Position numbers and translations under genes: made by a program. Of a stretch of 64,000 nucleotides of DNA, positions 1 to 14,100 are shown one piece after another. The stretch is from Arctopsyche grandis (lineage: Eukaryota > Arthropoda > Insecta > Trichoptera > Hydropsychidae), in assembly GCF_051622035.1 (NCBI RefSeq), contig NC_135367.1:29218001-29282000 (forward strand), given 5' to 3'. Below the pieces are notes generated by a model. The model searched no databases. It was not told the origin of the DNA and was given only the letters and a program-made list of their open reading frames with translations. Numbering within the stretch: the first letter of the stretch is position 1; each line of letters starts with the position of its first letter.

Positions 1-1070
1 AAACGGATTTTAGTTAGACCTTAAAATGGTACCCGACGAAAATTAATCGCCTTGAACTTTTCGACTTGCCTTGATAATTGTTATTCTTCTATTCCAGCCA
101 TTTTCAAACGACTTTAATTCACATGCTAATAAATTTCGACAAAACTGAGTCACATGTATTTTTTTTGTTAAATTTTCTTTTTTCTTTTGTACCCTCTATT
201 GAAGGTTAGATTATGCATAGTTCTAGCGTCACTAACATTTGCCGAAACTGGAATCCTTGTCTTAAAAAATAATATTTCATACTAGTGGTTTTACCCGGCT
301 TCGCTCGGTATTTGTAAAATAAACCGCTTAAACATGTCTAACCTAATAGTAAACATTCATTTGTTTTTTTATTAAATTTATTTCAATCGAAAAAAATAAT
401 ATTTAACGACAGCCAATCAGAAACGAATGATTTTTTTTTTATATATATAAGGGAATCGTAATTGGAATTGAAACAGGAATCCAGAACTGAAAAAGTAATC
501 TGGATCCAGAACTAAAACAGGGATCCGGAACTGAAAAAGGAATTTTTTTTCGATAATGTCACGGATTCTACAAACCAAAACTTACATATATACATATTTA
601 TTTATTTAATATACAGAGAGAAACTTACAGCTAAAATAAAGATAATAAAATAAATAGTTGAACATAAGCCAATTAAAAGTTTCTTCAGATAGCATGGAAA
701 ATGAAAAATGGAATTTGCTATGAAGGATTAGCCAATCAAAAAAAGAAATAAATATAAACATACATACAAAGTCTCTTTCGAAATTATATATTACAAAATG
801 AATATTTGTCTTTTTTTTTTCGATGTTTAAAAACGCTTCTCACAAATATAAGACAAGTTTTTTAAAAGCTATTTTACCTTTAGAAAACAATAAAAAAATT
901 TACAGAGTATTTCGTTTCAACATGGTAAACACAGATTCTGCTCTTGATTTTTTAAAACCATAAATGAGAACACATTCATTCTATATTAAATATTAAAAGC
1001 GTTCATTTATGCAATAAAATATGTCTTTCGTTATATCTCATTTAATTTCATCATATAAGTTAGCTAAAAT
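1..1070. repeat. AT-rich spacer with a degraded terminal-repeat element from 283
   Basis: No gene is visible. At 283 the motif TAGTGGTTTTACCCGGCTTC begins a sequence related to the element at 61770-62297: both share the phrases GTCACGGATTCTAC (around 550 here, 61830 there) and AAGTCTCTTTCGAAATTATA (around 770 here, 61880 and 62040 there). The right end of this copy is not recognisable, so it looks like an old, decayed copy. The ATG2 first exon was looked for here and not found. Confidence 0.5.
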
Positions 1071-1078
1071 GTTTCGAC

Positions 1079-2045
1079 TAGAGGTTGTGATCGAGAAATC
1101 TTGTCTCGAGAATTCTCGTTTCTCGAGGATATTTTATTGTGAAATTTCGAGATTCTCATTTCTCGAGAATATTTTATTATGAAAATTCGAAATTCTCGTA
1201 TCTCGAGAAATCGTTTGTTAGAATCTCTAAAATATCGAGAAAATTTTAAATTTATCACTACATGTTTTTGTTCAATAAACTGACTGATTTGTATACTTGT
1301 TAACTCGTAAATAATTTTGTGAAGTATTGTAATATGTATAGCTAGTCAGTATTTTTATTATTTGTCCAGTAAGTAAGTATTCGGTTATGATACCACTAAA
1401 ACGCTAGTGAAAATATATGTTCCCTGACAATATGACCCCACTGTAACACACATAAAACAAAGATTTTTGATTTATTATTTATTTATTCGTTTATTTGCTC
1501 CTTACATATTAATCAATTTATAGTCGGTATTTTAATATGCATAGATGGTCAGTATTTTTATTATTTGTCCGGTCACAAAAACACGGGTAAAGCCGGGTAG
1601 TGACACTGGGAATTTTATAAAATTCTTTGTTACATATTGTTATTTTTACTATTATAAATAACTTTTATATATTTTTATTTTCTTTTCATGCCTTCATTTA
1701 TAATTTTTTTTTTTATATAATTTTACTATTTTTTTCTATTGAATGTTCTATTGTATATCTCAATATCTTTCTTTCATCATGTCTTTAATACATTTATAAA
1801 CCCCTGATATAATATATATACATATGTAGTCTTTGTGTCCTTTTGATTTTTGTATGTTGTCGATTTTATATGCTAAAAAAATCAATTCTCGAGAATCTCG
1901 AGAAACAAAAAAAGAAAATCTCGAATTCTCGAGATTCAAATATTTCGAGAAAATAAGATTCTCAAATCTCGAGATTCAAATATTCCGAGAAAATGAGATT
2001 CTCGAATCTCGAGAATCAAAAAAAGTCGAGAAATCACAACCTCTA
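1079..2045. mobile_element. Non-autonomous hAT-type DNA transposon, 967 bp
   Basis: The ends are inverted repeats TAGAGGTTGTGAT and ATCACAACCTCTA, flanked by a perfect 8-bp direct repeat GTTTCGAC at 1071-1078 and 2046-2053. Eight-bp target duplications and a terminus of the form YARNG are the hallmarks of hAT transposons. Both subterminal regions (about 1085-1260 and 1885-2035) are packed with TCTCGAGA palindromes in opposite orientation. The AT-rich middle has no transposase. The short open frames across the palindromes are repeat artefacts. Confidence 0.85.
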
Positions 2046-2118
2046 GTTTCGACTGATAAGAATTGATATGATATTGAAAACAAAATGTCTGAAATGAAAT
2101 TTTATTTATTCGTTTCAG

Positions 2119-5100
2119 GCGTTAAACGAGCTAGGAGAAGCTCAAGGATGGCCATGGGAATTCGTCGATGGGTTTGTGCAGCAGATGAACGTCTCCATAC
2201 CCTGGGGGACCATACTGAAAGACGACTCTTTTGTTCAAGTCAACGGTTTGTCGATAACCGTACAACCGAAACAGAGATCAGAGAATGGTACACAAATTTG
2301 ATAAATTTATTTATTTAGAATATTCTACGAATTTTTTAGTAATTTTTATTATATTAGTATCTATGTACATATGTACATATAACTAAAAAAAAAGCTCAGA
2401 TTCCATTTTCTGCTTGATTACCCGCAGCTATAGCTGCTCCGACCCAGTTTCAGCTTTAGTTCATTCATCAACGAAACGATCCAACTCCGAATATTGTCAA
2501 AATTTTTGATTTCATATTACAGTCACATCGATGTTCGAATCTATGTGGTCTTCTATGACCTCCTCAATGCAACTCGCTGCCGAATGCCTGAAGCAGGAAA
2601 ATGAAAATATCGCAATGCCCCAACCGGTAGAGGGGATTGAGTTGTTCGCCCAGACTATTGACTCGAGTAAATTTTGCCATTTTTAATTCAAGTTTTTTTT
2701 TTATTCATTTCATTAAATTAATATATTTTTTAATTTTCAGTTTTGTGCCGAGTCAAGGTCAGGTTTTCCAATACGACCATTAGGTTGGAACACGTACCAG
2801 TTGATAGTAAAACAGGAGTAGCACTAGAGATTCACGTAAAAAAGTATTATTGTCTTTTCTTCTTTGTTGCTTTTATTATTACTCTTTTTTTTTAATGACA
2901 TTTTATTCTCTTACAGTATAGAGTATCTGGATGAGGCTGGAAATGATCCTCCTACAGAAATTTCCGAATCAGAATTGAATAAAACCTATGTAGTATCAAC
3001 ATTCAGCACAAAGAAAATATGTTTTGAAGGTGTTACTTTTCACACAGATGAATTCCCGTCGAAGGCTAGAACGTTTGCACGTTCCATTATATTAGAATCT
3101 AATCAAAATTCAAGTATGGACAAGGTAAGCTGCACAAAAAAATTTTTGTAATTGAATGATTGAAATTTTTGGTGATTTTTTTAAACATATTTTTAGTCTG
3201 ATTGTTATGACGATGACGCTAAGAAAAATAAATGTGAATCTGAATATCCAAACACACCTGAAAGTTTATCTGAAGATCCTTCGAATAGTAATACATTATC
3301 TGATCCCATTTTATTCGCCAAACTTGCCGGCCGGCAAGAGATGAGGGTGCAAATAAAGCAATCGGAAGAAGCCGTAGGTCCAAAAGTCGACTTTCAACTT
3401 ACACTGGGATCATTAACCTTATTCCTCAGTCCTAGGCAGTTCCATGTACTGCTAGAATTGGCCAACGGCTTATCTTCACCACACCTCGAAGACAATAGGT
3501 GAATTTAATATTTTTCCTAATATGCTATGTGCCATCGTTTGATAAGTTTATACGGAAATAAATAAAAAAAAAATCACTTGTTTTATCATAATGACTTTTC
3601 GTTTACATTCTAGTAATGTCCCGTTACGAAACAATGCCTGTATGGAATCGAAACCCATGCAAAAGCATGATTACGATCGAGTCGAAGCCCAATTGACGGG
3701 AGAATTGATGGCTGAACGTGGATTGCCTTCCATGATTAAAAAGCATGGATGGAGTGCAGCTAACATAGGTTATTTTTATTATAGATTTTGTTTTTATTAT
3801 ATTTATGGATCTTTTCATATTTACGATTCTTTTTAATTTAGACGATAGTGATCAAGAGGATGAAAAGTTTCTTCCTCTAGCTTCAAGGCATGATAGTAGT
3901 GTGATGGCCGATAGCTTCGCATCCACCGGATCTCTGAGCAGCAGTGTAACGTCCAACACTAGCAGTTTAGGTTCAGTGATTCCTTCGAGTAACAAAGGAG
4001 GTAGTCCTTACAATACTCGAAGAAAAAAAGGTAATACTTTTATAAATATATTATACAGAAACGTTGATTTACGATTCAGTAATACATATGTACATGCATA
4101 AGTTTTAAACCTGTACCTATCTGACCCGTGATCCGAGACAGAATGTCAAAATAAATGAGTTGATGTAAAATTTTGTATACCCTCTTAACTAAGTGATGTT
4201 CGGTCTTCCATATGTTATATTTATAAATTGAATGTATGTGAAATTCATTTCAGGAATTCCTCACGTCGAAGGCGACCCTAGTGCAGAAGTCTCTCAGATT
4301 CATATTAGAATTGCATCCCTAGCTTGCGTACTCCTCCACGAAGTTAGTCTAATTGCTTTCATCATAGTTTTCTTTTATGTTTCATATATAATATGTACAT
4401 ATGTTTAAAACTGATTTATATTTTAAGGACATCCTAACTTTATCAGCGTCCCTAGGCGAGGATTGTCTTTCCACATTGAGCGTGAATCAAATGAAACTCG
4501 CCGCCGAAAATTTCTTTTCAGAATTAGGAATGATTGCTATGTCTGGCTACGGAACCAACGACTTGGATAACGCTAGCAAGACCTTCGATCGTGCCGTCAC
4601 CCACAACCATTTAAGGTGATTCGATATTGTTTTGTGAATACTGTACTCGTTTAAATATAATATTAACAAGTGCTTTGTTTATCGTTTGCAGGTGTATCAT
4701 TGCACCTTTGATTTTAGAAGGCAACGAGAAGACAAACTCTCAAGGAGTGAGCGTCACCGGTCATCTAACGATGGCTCGTGTCGACGTCAGAGAATGCTTG
4801 TATAGTCCGGATCCGTGTGATCCCGCGAAAATAAAAGTGGAGATTGTGAATCTGCTCAATTTTAAAAGTAAAACTTTCATTTAGACGATTTTTTTGTTCA
4901 TTTAATTGCTTTTTGCAATTAAATTAACAAAAAAGTGCTTTATTCAAGATTTTAAAAATGGTTTTTTACAATTTTTTTTTAGATAACAAAAACGTTCAAT
5001 CTGACTCGGATAAACATAGTTCCAACTTTGGAAACCAACTTCTGAAAACGCCAAATATTAAATTGACTTTTAGTAGAACGCAAAGATCTGTGCGAATATC

Positions 5101-8100
5101 TGGAGAGAAAAGCTATGCATATCCCAGAACAGAAATCAGGTCAATATTATCATTTTATACTAATATGTATGTACATACAGGGCTGACGAGAGGGGGGGGG
5201 GAGTTAGGGTAAAGTTCCAGGGCCCTGAATATTCGAGGGGCCCCGTGTCGGAAATCATACTTTCTTATTCAATTATTTAAAAAAAATAGCAACCAACATA
5301 TAGGTATTTTTCTAATAATTCTGATAGATATTTTAATTTATACCAGAAAGGCCTAAAAGGTAACGCAAATGCGCCTTCCTGGCCAGAAAGTATTATACAA
5401 AGTACATAAATACATATCAATTAATATCCACAGAGACATCTATGGCTAAATTTGTAAATTTGCAGCATTTTAAACAATTCAGCGAAATTCGGGATTGTCG
5501 AAAACTCGAGATTTTGCAAGAAAATGGGTATGGTTGCCAATTTTGTGGAACCATTTCAATGAAAATCACCTAAATATCGACCTGGAGTCACAAATCCAAA
5601 GTCTGGCCAGCAAAAACCAGTAGGATTTGAACCCGTGAAAAATATTATAAAAATATTATTGAACGTATTAAAAATATATGTATCCAAAAGATCTATTTTT
5701 TAGTTATTTATAGGGCTCGGAATTATTTTTCCCAGGGTCCGGGATTCCTCTTGGCCTATGTATGTGTTATTATAGACAGAATGTATCTCTTATCGAACGT
5801 AGCTTGATCTTCCAAATGCATATTAGTAATTGAATTGTGTTTGTATTAATAATATTAAGACAATATTTTTATTTTGTTTTAGTACACATTTTGAACCTTG
5901 TACTGCCGAAGTCGACATCTCCATCGTAGATAGGATGTGTGCAATACTAAATTGCCAACCCGTGTGCCGCAGAAATAATAGTTCATCGCTGCATTCAAAA
6001 CAAGTATTAGAAAAGAATATGTCATTGTCGGACTATTTTTCCGATATTAAATTCACATGCCCAATGTTGAGCATTAAATTGAGGTATGTCATATTGTATG
6101 TATAATCTTTGGTAAATTTTTCTCATATGTAACAAATCATTTTAACGATTTTATGTCATTTCAGATTTCCAGTGGTAGATCTCAGACCGGTGCATGATAT
6201 GTCAAGACTCCCATGGTGGCAAAGAGCAGTCAGACAAGACTTTTTACTAGCGACACTTCAAGAAGCGATCATAACTAACGTTTCTTCTCATACGCAAGCT
6301 TCTACAGATATCAAAATACAATGCAAACAAATGGATGTATATTATTCGGTAAATTTTTTATTTTTATTTTTTTCATACTATCATATGTATGTATACATAT
6401 CTTCAATAAAATAAGCAATTATCTCTATAGGAAGGCGAGGGTGATTCTGAAATACACATTGGAAGAGCTTGCGCCGAAGAAATGGCCCTAAATATAAATC
6501 CAAATTTACCCGACGTCAACTGGCCAACGTAATATTTGTCATTTATGATTACTAAGTATAATTTTATTTCAACATGAAGTTAAGCATGCTATGCGTTCAG
6601 GCTTTCAGTCAGCATACTGCCCTCGCACCAATCTAAGAGTGGTTTGTTGGATTCGTCAAGTGACGGAGAATCCAGTGAACCGTTTGGGCAATCGCTGGGC
6701 TCATCTTCGATGAGAGGTGAAGGAGCGCGTCGAAATACTCGCAAGTTTCCCATGGGACAGTCGTCGGCCATGTTAATGGATAAATTGAGTACAAAAAATT
6801 CCAATAACAGCGACAGGCCAGGACCGTTCAGCTCCAAAAAAATGGTACACGAAAGTGACACGCCTCATAGTAAAGAAAGCGAAGGTATTTTAAATTTTCC
6901 CATTTTGAATAATTTATTAGCATAATTTTATAATATTATATTATTTTTTTATATTGTCTGTTCTTAGAAGATCCTGAAGAATTAGTGATACCGGGAGACG
7001 CTGCCGAGTTGGCTGATTTTGCCAACTATTCCATGAAAAATTCTTACGTGCAAATAAAATGTGATCTTCCGATTGTTAGTCTTCAACTCAAGTATGATTA
7101 TTTCATCAATTATTCGAATATTTAATACATATACGTATGTATGTATGTACATATGTATATACACATATACATATTTTTGAAGTAATTTTTTATTTTCAGT
7201 TCAAAACATTTGTATGAAGTACTTTATAACAGAATAAATTCAGATTTATTTCTTTGGGAACCATCAGCTCCTAAAATGCACTATCACCAAAAAACGGTTT
7301 CAGGATCTTTAGATTCGAATTTACTTGCCGGAGCAAACATGCAAGATTCCATCTATCCAGCATTTTCAATGTGCAAAAGCGGAATTAACTATAGTAAAAA
7401 AAATTGCACTTTTTGTCAAATGATCGTATTCATTCGGATTAATCGAATAATAGTGAATATTAATTTTAGATTCTGATACAGAGAGCTCGACATCCTCAAC
7501 CGAAAGTAACGTATACTATTCCTTGTACGATCAGAAATCTAGGCATTCGAATAAAATGAAATCGTTGCAGAAGTCATCGAGTAGATCTGATAAAAATAGT
7601 GACATGAACAACATATGCTTTAGTTTAAAGATCGGCAAAGGGCAGTTGACGACGTACACACCTGTTAGAGTAAGTTTTCATCTAGAAATTTATACGATAC
7701 TATATACATATACTGTGTACTTATTACGGTTGTTAATATATGTAAATAGTTGTTCATATAGGATGTAAATCACGCCATGTATTATTTATTTTAGGACACG
7801 GCGAATCATGTGTTACCCGTTCAGCAAGGTGAATTAGTCATTAAAGCAAAGGAGGTGTCGCTTTGTCACGTTGGGGGAGTTGGATGCAACTCTCGTAGTG
7901 CTCTGCTATCTCTCCAAGCTGCTGATGTGCAGTTACATCACTGTGGTAACTTCAAACTTACATCCTCAAATGAGAAATATTATGTGAAAGCGGATTTGTT
8001 TATTTTTTATTGTTTGATAACAGGTCTTATTCCTATACCTACGGAGAGGATGCCACTGCGAATGTACGGCTGTTCTCTTCCGTCTCACCTTAAGTGTGTA

Positions 8101-11100
8101 ATTTATTCTTCGGATGAAGGATTGATCGTCAAACCTCATGGCCACAATGGTAGAAGGGATTTATTGAGTGTTGCCGTTAGCATCAAACCCAATAAAGATT
8201 ATTTAGGGTACAAGGTTAGTACAATTTATGTTTCTATGGAATTAAATTTTATTTCTTAATTACTCGGTGTTACGTGCATTATTTCTGTAGATATCTGTGA
8301 TAGCATTATTATAAGTACATATGCATATGTATTTTTGTTTTATCATATATTTTTTTCAGACTATAAAGGTCGCAGCAGGAATTTCAAACGCGACTCTCCA
8401 TCATATAATTTCTGTATCACAACACAGCTGGTTGCATCAAATGATGGACATGTTTGATGTTTTGGATTATCCCATTCCGGGATACGAGCCTAGTACAGTT
8501 ATAACAGAATTACACGTTCACCTTTGGGATTGTGCTATCGATTACAGGTGCGTGCTGTCGATTACAGATCGTACTTAACATGTCATTTATTGTCTTAGTT
8601 TATAATATAGTGTACAATATTGGATGTATGTTGCAGACCCATTCACTTGCCAATATCGACCGTTATTACGCTCGGCAGTTTCAGCATATCAAGCAATGTG
8701 GTAGCTAAAACGAATGCATCCAATCTTCGTTTCATTGCCGAAGAGTGTGCGTTGTTCCTCTCGGAGGATTTAAAGACGAATAGTATAGATTTGAAGAAAG
8801 ATTTTGTTTGCGTCATTGACTTGGGATTATTCGAACTGTCACTGAGGCTCAATGAAAAGGTTCGTTTTCAGGTTGAATATTTGTTTATATGCAAAATGTT
8901 CGTTATTTGTGATATTTTATTTTACTTTTATTCAGAATATAACGACGGTGCCAAGGGTCGACTTGCGAGCTTCCAATAATGTCGTTCATATTAGGACGTG
9001 TTCGGATTCGTTCAAAGCTTTGTGCCGATTAATTAATTATGTGGCGAGCGATGGAGATTTTAATGATCCAGAGAATGTTGATTCTACTGGAAGTGAAAGC
9101 GGATCCGTATCTCACAGTCATCTCACCGATAGAGATAGCTCTAGTCCATCCAGAGAAAATGTTTTAATTGGTTTGTGTTCTATTCTGTATTATGTACTAC
9201 GTTTATAATTTCTAAAAGACATTTCAAATAATATTTCGTGTTATTCTATAGGTGTTAATGAAAAGCAAGAAGACATTCGTGATCTTTCAAAAAGTCAAGT
9301 CCAGCAGGTTCATGACATGATGGCCGAAGCTATGAAAGAGAATATAGAGTTTGAAGGTATTAAAGCGATTCGTTTTTATTGAATTGTTTTATTTATCGAT
9401 ATTAATAATTGACAAATGACTTTCAGATGCCGAAAATGATGATGCCGATCGAAGTGTTGGTGAAGGTGTTGAAGTATTTTTTTTCCCCGACGAATCTAAC
9501 ATGCAAAAACCTCAGCCTGATGTATCGCCGGTACAGAGGAGTTCCAAAAATTCATCATCTACCGACCTTCCTAATATGATGCATCAAGAATGCCCCGTTG
9601 ATATCAAAGACTTAAAATTAGACGAAGCTTTGATAAGTTGTCCAAAAGGAAACGAGGATAATTTGCCACCTACTTTTGTAGTGGCCAAAGAACTTGGAGA
9701 CTTTAGTTGTCCTATTACTAATGTACCTAAAAATAATTCTTCCACAAAGGTAGATTGTCTTTGAATAAATCAATTACAATGTAGTACATTTTTCCTATAT
9801 ATATTGTTTGTAATTTAAGGGTTGTGGTAAAAATTCCGCCGACAATACCGACGATGAGTTTTGTATATTAGGTGAAGATTTCATAACCATGAAGCGAAAT
9901 ATAGTAGAACCAGAGATCAAATGGCTCATCGAAGATCCGGTACATGTGATAGATAATCACTTTTCAGTTCCCGTCGGAAAGACTGATCTCTTAAAACCAC
10001 CCAAAAACTTTCCAGTGGCTGTTTTGAGGTTTATCCATTGTTATTTCTACATATAATAATAATAAAATTTTGCATTTTTTTTTTATTTACTTTGAATTTG
10101 TTTATATCAGGTATACTCTCTGTGAGATGACTCTCATTTGGCACATGTACGGTGGGAATGATTTCAAATTGTCCACGTCGTCCGACAGTAGTGCAAATCA
10201 ATCGGACAGCCGAAGCAATTCCCTGGGTCCTGCTAAGAAGAACGTTACAATCAATGATGTTAATAATAGACAATCTCCGACGTTCGCTCATAGGTTTGTT
10301 GATTTCATTTTTTTGTGTTTATTATTACAGAATAGATAATAAAGATGATTTTTTTTTCAATATACATAGAGATCCTTATAATGTTTTACCAAAGTCACCA
10401 CCTGGTTCACAATTGTACTATACAGCTCAACGAGGAGCTCATTACCAAAGTGGAATGATGTATAATAAAGGGAATGAGTCTGTATCTCAAGTTTATTCTA
10501 AAGATCGTATGCCCGGTAGTCCAAGAGAAGTACCGTGGAGACATCGCGGAGGACCCGGCAGACGTCATGATATCCTCATGGAACTGCAGCTAAATAAAGT
10601 AAGCACAAGTTAAAAATTGTAACAATAATAAATTTTATAATTAAAATACAAATAATACTAATAAGAAATATTTTTCAAAGGATTAGTTTCAGTTTTGATT
10701 ATCATTGAATGTATCTTTTTACTTGCACAGGTTCAATTCCAGCACGAAACGTATCCAGTCGATGGAATAGAAGCTTCCCGTCAAGTGCTCATCATATCCT
10801 CCGTAGAATTTAGAGATAGACTCGCTTCTAGTCAGATCAACAAGTTTTTATATCTATATACATCTGAAAATAGACCAAAAAGAAAGAACGCCAATATGGT
10901 AAGTTGAAATCGGTTTACAACTATCATTCGTTTCTTCTTCTAAAAATAACAATAAAAACCGATTATTTAATATCATTAGGTGGTCATAAAAGCGGTTCAT
11001 CTTCGCCCCGATCCCAAACTATCAGCTCAGGAATGCTGCTTAAAAGTTTCACTATTACCTTTGCGTTTCAATATAGATCAGGATGCGTTACTTTTCCTCA

Positions 11101-14100
11101 TTGGATTCTTTGGTCAATTGGGCGAAAGCGATCAAATCAAAGGTATGAATATTAGTATCTGGTGAATGCAATATTATATATGTGATCACATACGCAGAGT
11201 ATCACATGTACGTGCACACAACTTACATGCATTAAACGTATGTAATTGATTTCGAGTACATAATTCGTTTCCAAGCAATTTTCATCGCGAATATTCTCAC
11301 TAGATTTTGAATTCATATTATTAAAACGTTTCGTTGAAATGTATTGACGCTTTTATCAACAGATAACGGTATAAGTTCTACCCATTCTGGCTCAAACCAA
11401 TCGTTACACAGCATAGGAGGGTCATCTCGGCATTCGACTCCGACTCATCAGCCGCCCATCATGACTGTTAACACTACGGGTCAAAATGTTAACAAAGGCG
11501 CTAGTCACAGTCCCAGAAGGCCTTCAAACTCGAGCAAGGCTGGTGCAGAACCCGATAATATTATGATTAGTAGCGATTGCGTTAGTGAAGACTCCATGTC
11601 AACTAAGGATGAAGGTAATTCGTACATGAGCTTTTACATAAGTTGTAGTATGTACATAAATATTGACTTTGTTTAATTTAATTTATAGAAAACGATAATG
11701 GAAATCCACTTATGGATAGTTACGAAGCTGAAAGACTCGTATCTGAAAATTTAATTCTCCTCGAGGAAGATATTAAGTTGGACGCCAGACGTAGAAGTTC
11801 TAGTTCTGGAAAGAGTGAGACGACAAGTTTCAAAGGACGCATTACGGTTCCGTCTGAAACTGTCGATGACACACCCGTATACTTTCGGTATGCGCTATAT
11901 TACATATACATATGTACATTTAATGCTACAAGTAATTTTCAACATTCGTATTCTGTTTGTAGGAGTATCGTTTTTAGTCCAGAAGTACCTATTCGCTTGG
12001 ACTATCAGGGCAAACGAGTTGATATGACGCACGGACCGCTCGCCGGTTTGCTGATGGGTCTCGGACAACTCAACTGTTCCGAACTTCGTCTGAAACCTCT
12101 CTCTTATAGGTTTTATTTTAATACACTTATATTATATTGGGTTAGGAGTATCTCGAAATAGAACACTTTAAACTATGTATGTATGTACATAGGATAGCGT
12201 TATGCCATAAAATTATTTTTAAACTAAAACTTCTTTATGGACGGTATATGTAGTGGGTTGCTTTCATGTGAAACGAAAATTTAAAAATTACACCCCACAA
12301 ACCTAACTTGTTGCCTAATCGACATGTATGTAGATTTTGCGTAAAAAAGTTTAAGAATGGCAATCGGATAAGTTCCATAAGCAAAAGTCAAAACGTTGTT
12401 AGATATAATCTGTCAATAATCATTTAATTTTCAAGATATACATATGTATGTAACTCGTATACGAGCATTGAATTAATTGTGTATTATTGACATTCAAACA
12501 GGCACGGATTATTAGGCGTGGAACGATTGATTAAATGGGCGCTACAAGAATGGCTCAGCGATATAAAACGTCGTCAGCTTCCTGGACTACTCGGAGGAGT
12601 TGGACCCATGTATTCTTTGGTGCAACTGTGTACGTATGAAAATTAAATATAAGTAAATTTCTATTTAATTTTACGTGCGGCTCATTCATTTTTATATCAC
12701 CATATGTATATATTTAGTCCAAGGGATACGAGACTTGTTCTGGCTTCCTATTGAACAGTATCAGAGAGATGGCCGCTTCGTGAGAGGTTTGCAGCGAGGC
12801 GCTTCTTCGTTCACCACTTCCACAGCCATGGCTGCTTTAGATATTACGGCTAGGATCATACACCTTATACAGGTAAATCAATATTATGTATAACTGTGTT
12901 GTGTCCTATGAAATGTCATTGCATGGGTATATTAAGCCATATATTACATGTGGCATATTAAGTTATTAAATAAATAAAAAAATTAAAAGAAATGTGTCAA
13001 TTCTGTGTTCGGTCCACATAAAATATAATTAATTTAATATTTATATTTAATTATTTAATATAAAAAAAATGGTAACATACCTGTAATATAGTGATAGACC
13101 CAGAGAAATGTTATAATAATAGAAGTGCCTTTACGAATAAATAAATTGTGTCAATAATACTCGGTACGTCTCCATAACTACACTACAACGCACGTATAAT
13201 TAGAGTATAATTAGGGTCATCACATATTCACTACAGAAATTAAAGTTTTATTTACAATTTGAGTATATGGTGATGTTGGGCGTTGGTGGCCAGTCCGTTT
13301 CTTTTCTCAGTTGGCGGATTATTTTTATCCACTTTTTTGTATTTGTTTGTCCTTGGTAACTCTTAAATTAACGTGTAATGTATAGTTTCAACAAAACATA
13401 TGTATAATATAAAATGAACAATGTTTATATTAATTAAACTTAAATAATTGGTTATTAATATAATTGAGTAAATTTTTTTACATTTATTTAAAAATAATTT
13501 TTACATTTCTCTGGTGCCACCCCTGAAATTTTATGTAGATTGCGGGCGATCGCCATGACACTTTTAAAAACTGTCAAACTAGGATGTTAATTGAATAATA
13601 TGTACGTTACGTAAATGATCAATTTATTTATAAAAATGTATCCCATGTTGTTTATTGTGTGTTTTTGAATGCATCGTGTAATTTTTAACGATGCACTTGC
13701 CCATCTTGCGAATAATATAAACTAACAGAGAAGTTTTATCGGACCAAGCATCAAATACGACTGACCTCACTTGACAACAATATAACGCCTAAAGCCACTT
13801 CTATTATTATAACATTTCTCTGGATAGGTCCGATGAAAATGTTATCGCGTGTATTATAAGTAAAAACTACTTACCTACCACATACAATATAAAACACCAA
13901 TAGAAAAATTAATTTTCAATAGATAGCGCTAAATATTTTCCTAAAGGAAACATTGGTAGCAAACAGTATACATATGTACGAGTATATAGAAGTTTTTTCT
14001 TGATCTGCTATTATATTCGTACATTTTGCTGGCAGTGTTTTAGCTATGACGTACATATGTATGTCGAATCGAAACGACTATTATAGTACGGCGAGCATTA

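Noticed and set aside
1064-2066. Small open frames rich in SREK-type residues at both ends of 1064-2066
   Set aside because: They translate the TCTCGAGA palindrome arrays of the hAT-type element; no splice context or domain.
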